Assembly (NCBI GenBank): GCA_040289115.1
Contig: PSKS01000015.1
Coordinates: 1 to 48,047, forward strand
Direction of reading: 5' to 3'
Source of the DNA: JAUQQI01 sp040289115
Lineage (GTDB): Bacteria > Chloroflexota > Dehalococcoidia > JAUQQI01
DNA length: 48,047 nucleotides
In this document: positions 47,375 through 48,047 of the stretch, piece by piece
Numbering within the stretch: the first letter of the stretch is position 1
Layout: each line of letters starts with the position of its first letter
Made by a program: the position numbers and the translations under genes
The notes under the pieces: model-generated
The model's database searches: none
Told to the model about the DNA's origin: nothing
Seen by the model: the letters and a program-made list of their open reading frames with translations, nothing else

Positions 47375-48047
47375 ATGATTCGTCCGGTCCGACCGACAGA
47401 CCTGGTCGGGCTCGCTGTCCTCCAGCGGCGGGGCTACCCAAATGAAGCCTACGGCCGGCGTGCCCTGGGGCGGGGGCGGGATGACTGGGCGGACCTTTTG
47501 GGGGTTCTGAATCCGCTGGTTTCGCTGGAGATTCGCCGGCATACCCTCCTCTTTGACGACGGCGACCGCCTGGCGGGCCTGGTTTCCACCGTCCCCTTCG
47601 GCCGCTACTGGGAAGTGGACCGCCTTATCTGGGCGCCTGACGGTCGGCCCCAGGACTGCGCCGAGCTGTTGAGCCGCCTGGGCCTCGATGCCGCCCAGCA
47701 AGGAATCGAGCGCATTTACCTGCGGCTGAATATCGAAAGCCCCTTGCTGGGGGCAGCCCGGGCCGCCGGATTCGTTCCGTACAAGGTGGAGACCCTCTTC
47801 CGGGGCGGTCCCATCAAGTTTTCGGTCGGCGACCTCCGACCCGGCCGGCCCCGCCGGCGGGGGGACGATTTGGCCCTTTTCCGGCTCTACTGCCGGGTTG
47901 TGCCCGTCAGCGTTCGCCAGGCCGAGGCCATGACCCTGGCGGAGTGGCGGCAGTGGTTTCGGGGCGGCCGGCAGCTTGTCGTCGAGGAAGGGGGCGAGCC
48001 GGTCCTTTGGGCCCGGCTGACGGCGGCTGACGACCAGCTTCAGCTCA
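47375..48047 (+). CDS. GNAT-like acetyltransferase, cut by the window edge
   Basis: The frame from ATG 47375 is open to the end of the window (224 residues seen, no stop). It begins MIRPVRPTDLVGLAVLQRRG, a GNAT-style N terminus. The motif IERIYLRLNIESPLLGAARAAGFVPYKVET resembles the acetyl-CoA-binding and GF segments. A second domain seems to start after about residue 160. A TAAAAT -10 at 47353-47358 leaves only a short leader and there is no clear ribosome site. Substrate unknown. Confidence 0.65.
   Translation, partial: MIRPVRPTDLVGLAVLQRRGYPNEAYGRRALGRGRDDWADLLGVLNPLVSLEIRRHTLLFDDGDRLAGLVSTVPFGRYWEVDRLIWAPDGRPQDCAELLSRLGLDAAQQGIERIYLRLNIESPLLGAARAAGFVPYKVETLFRGGPIKFSVGDLRPGRPRRRGDDLALFRLYCRVVPVSVRQAEAMTLAEWRQWFRGGRQLVVEEGGEPVLWARLTAADDQLQL

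Noticed and set aside
47321..47701. 126-codon minus-strand frame near the right edge
   Set aside because: The plus-strand GNAT-like frame through the same bases has better codon pattern and motifs.

Overview
The window is about 48 kb of densely packed, GC-rich (roughly two thirds G+C) bacterial DNA. GTG and TTG starts are common, most operon genes overlap by 4-30 bp, and sigma70-like promoters (TTGACA/TATAAT, 17-18 bp spacing) are easy to read. A Chloroflexota-like or deep Bacillota-like thermophile fits best. The grounds are a branched-chain polyamine operon (typical of thermophiles), an ETF plus membrane FeS-oxidoreductase module, CopC-CopD-cytochrome c, DUF5317, DUF3105, a kinase-WD40 protein, an F420-type LLM enzyme, and a tmRNA tag ending in AYALAA. 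The phylum is an inference.

Layout. 1-2.9 kb: small HTH protein, DUF402 protein and GT39-like membrane glycosyltransferase (+). 2.9-4.85 kb: DUF5317 and a membrane HD-GYP phosphodiesterase (-); the N-terminal part of the latter is AT-rich. 4.86-5.13 kb: a perfect 20-bp inverted repeat enclosing a 32-codon membrane ORF. 5.4-8.8 kb: copper/redox genes ending in a CopC-CopD-cytochrome c fusion. 8.8-13.4 kb: ETF:quinone oxidoreductase (EMO type), etfB, etfA, coaE, behind a clear promoter. 13.4-24.85 kb: a long B12 operon (btuFCD, cobO, cobT, cobS, cobB, a metallophosphoesterase, cbiB, cobQ, cobU, a degenerate YchF-like protein) behind a promoter, a palindrome, a cobalamin riboswitch and a terminator. 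24.9-25.24 kb: tmRNA (-), sharing a bidirectional terminator with the B12 operon.

25.6-29.2 kb: a complete polyamine operon (bpsA, pdaD, speD, speE, speB). It predicts arginine -> agmatine -> N1-aminopropylagmatine -> spermidine -> N4-bis(aminopropyl)spermidine. 29.3-30.8 kb: two small proteins and a TrmB-type regulator whose own promoter overlaps a perfect palindrome (-). 30.9-33.6 kb: an SDR oxidoreductase (+) and a zinc-ribbon/kinase/WD40 protein (-). 33.6-40.8 kb: two consecutive Dpp/Opp-type modules (substrate-binding protein plus two permeases each, no ATPase), each with its own promoter (-). 41.2-43.7 kb: DUF3105 protein (+), a HEPN-domain pseudogene, an LLM flavin enzyme and a DtxR-family regulator (-). 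43.8-47.3 kb: an IdeR-like box inside a strong promoter, driving an operon of a truncated FTR1-like protein with a single REGLE motif plus a PhnD/PhnC/PhnE-type ABC transporter. The end holds a GNAT-like gene cut by the window edge.

The most unusual items are the iron-box-controlled FTR1-fragment/Phn-type transporter operon, the metallophosphoesterase embedded in a B12 operon that has no CobC, the YchF paralogue with a broken P-loop, the inverted-repeat-bounded micro-ORF, and the TrmB regulator with a Cys4 cluster and a clean operator.
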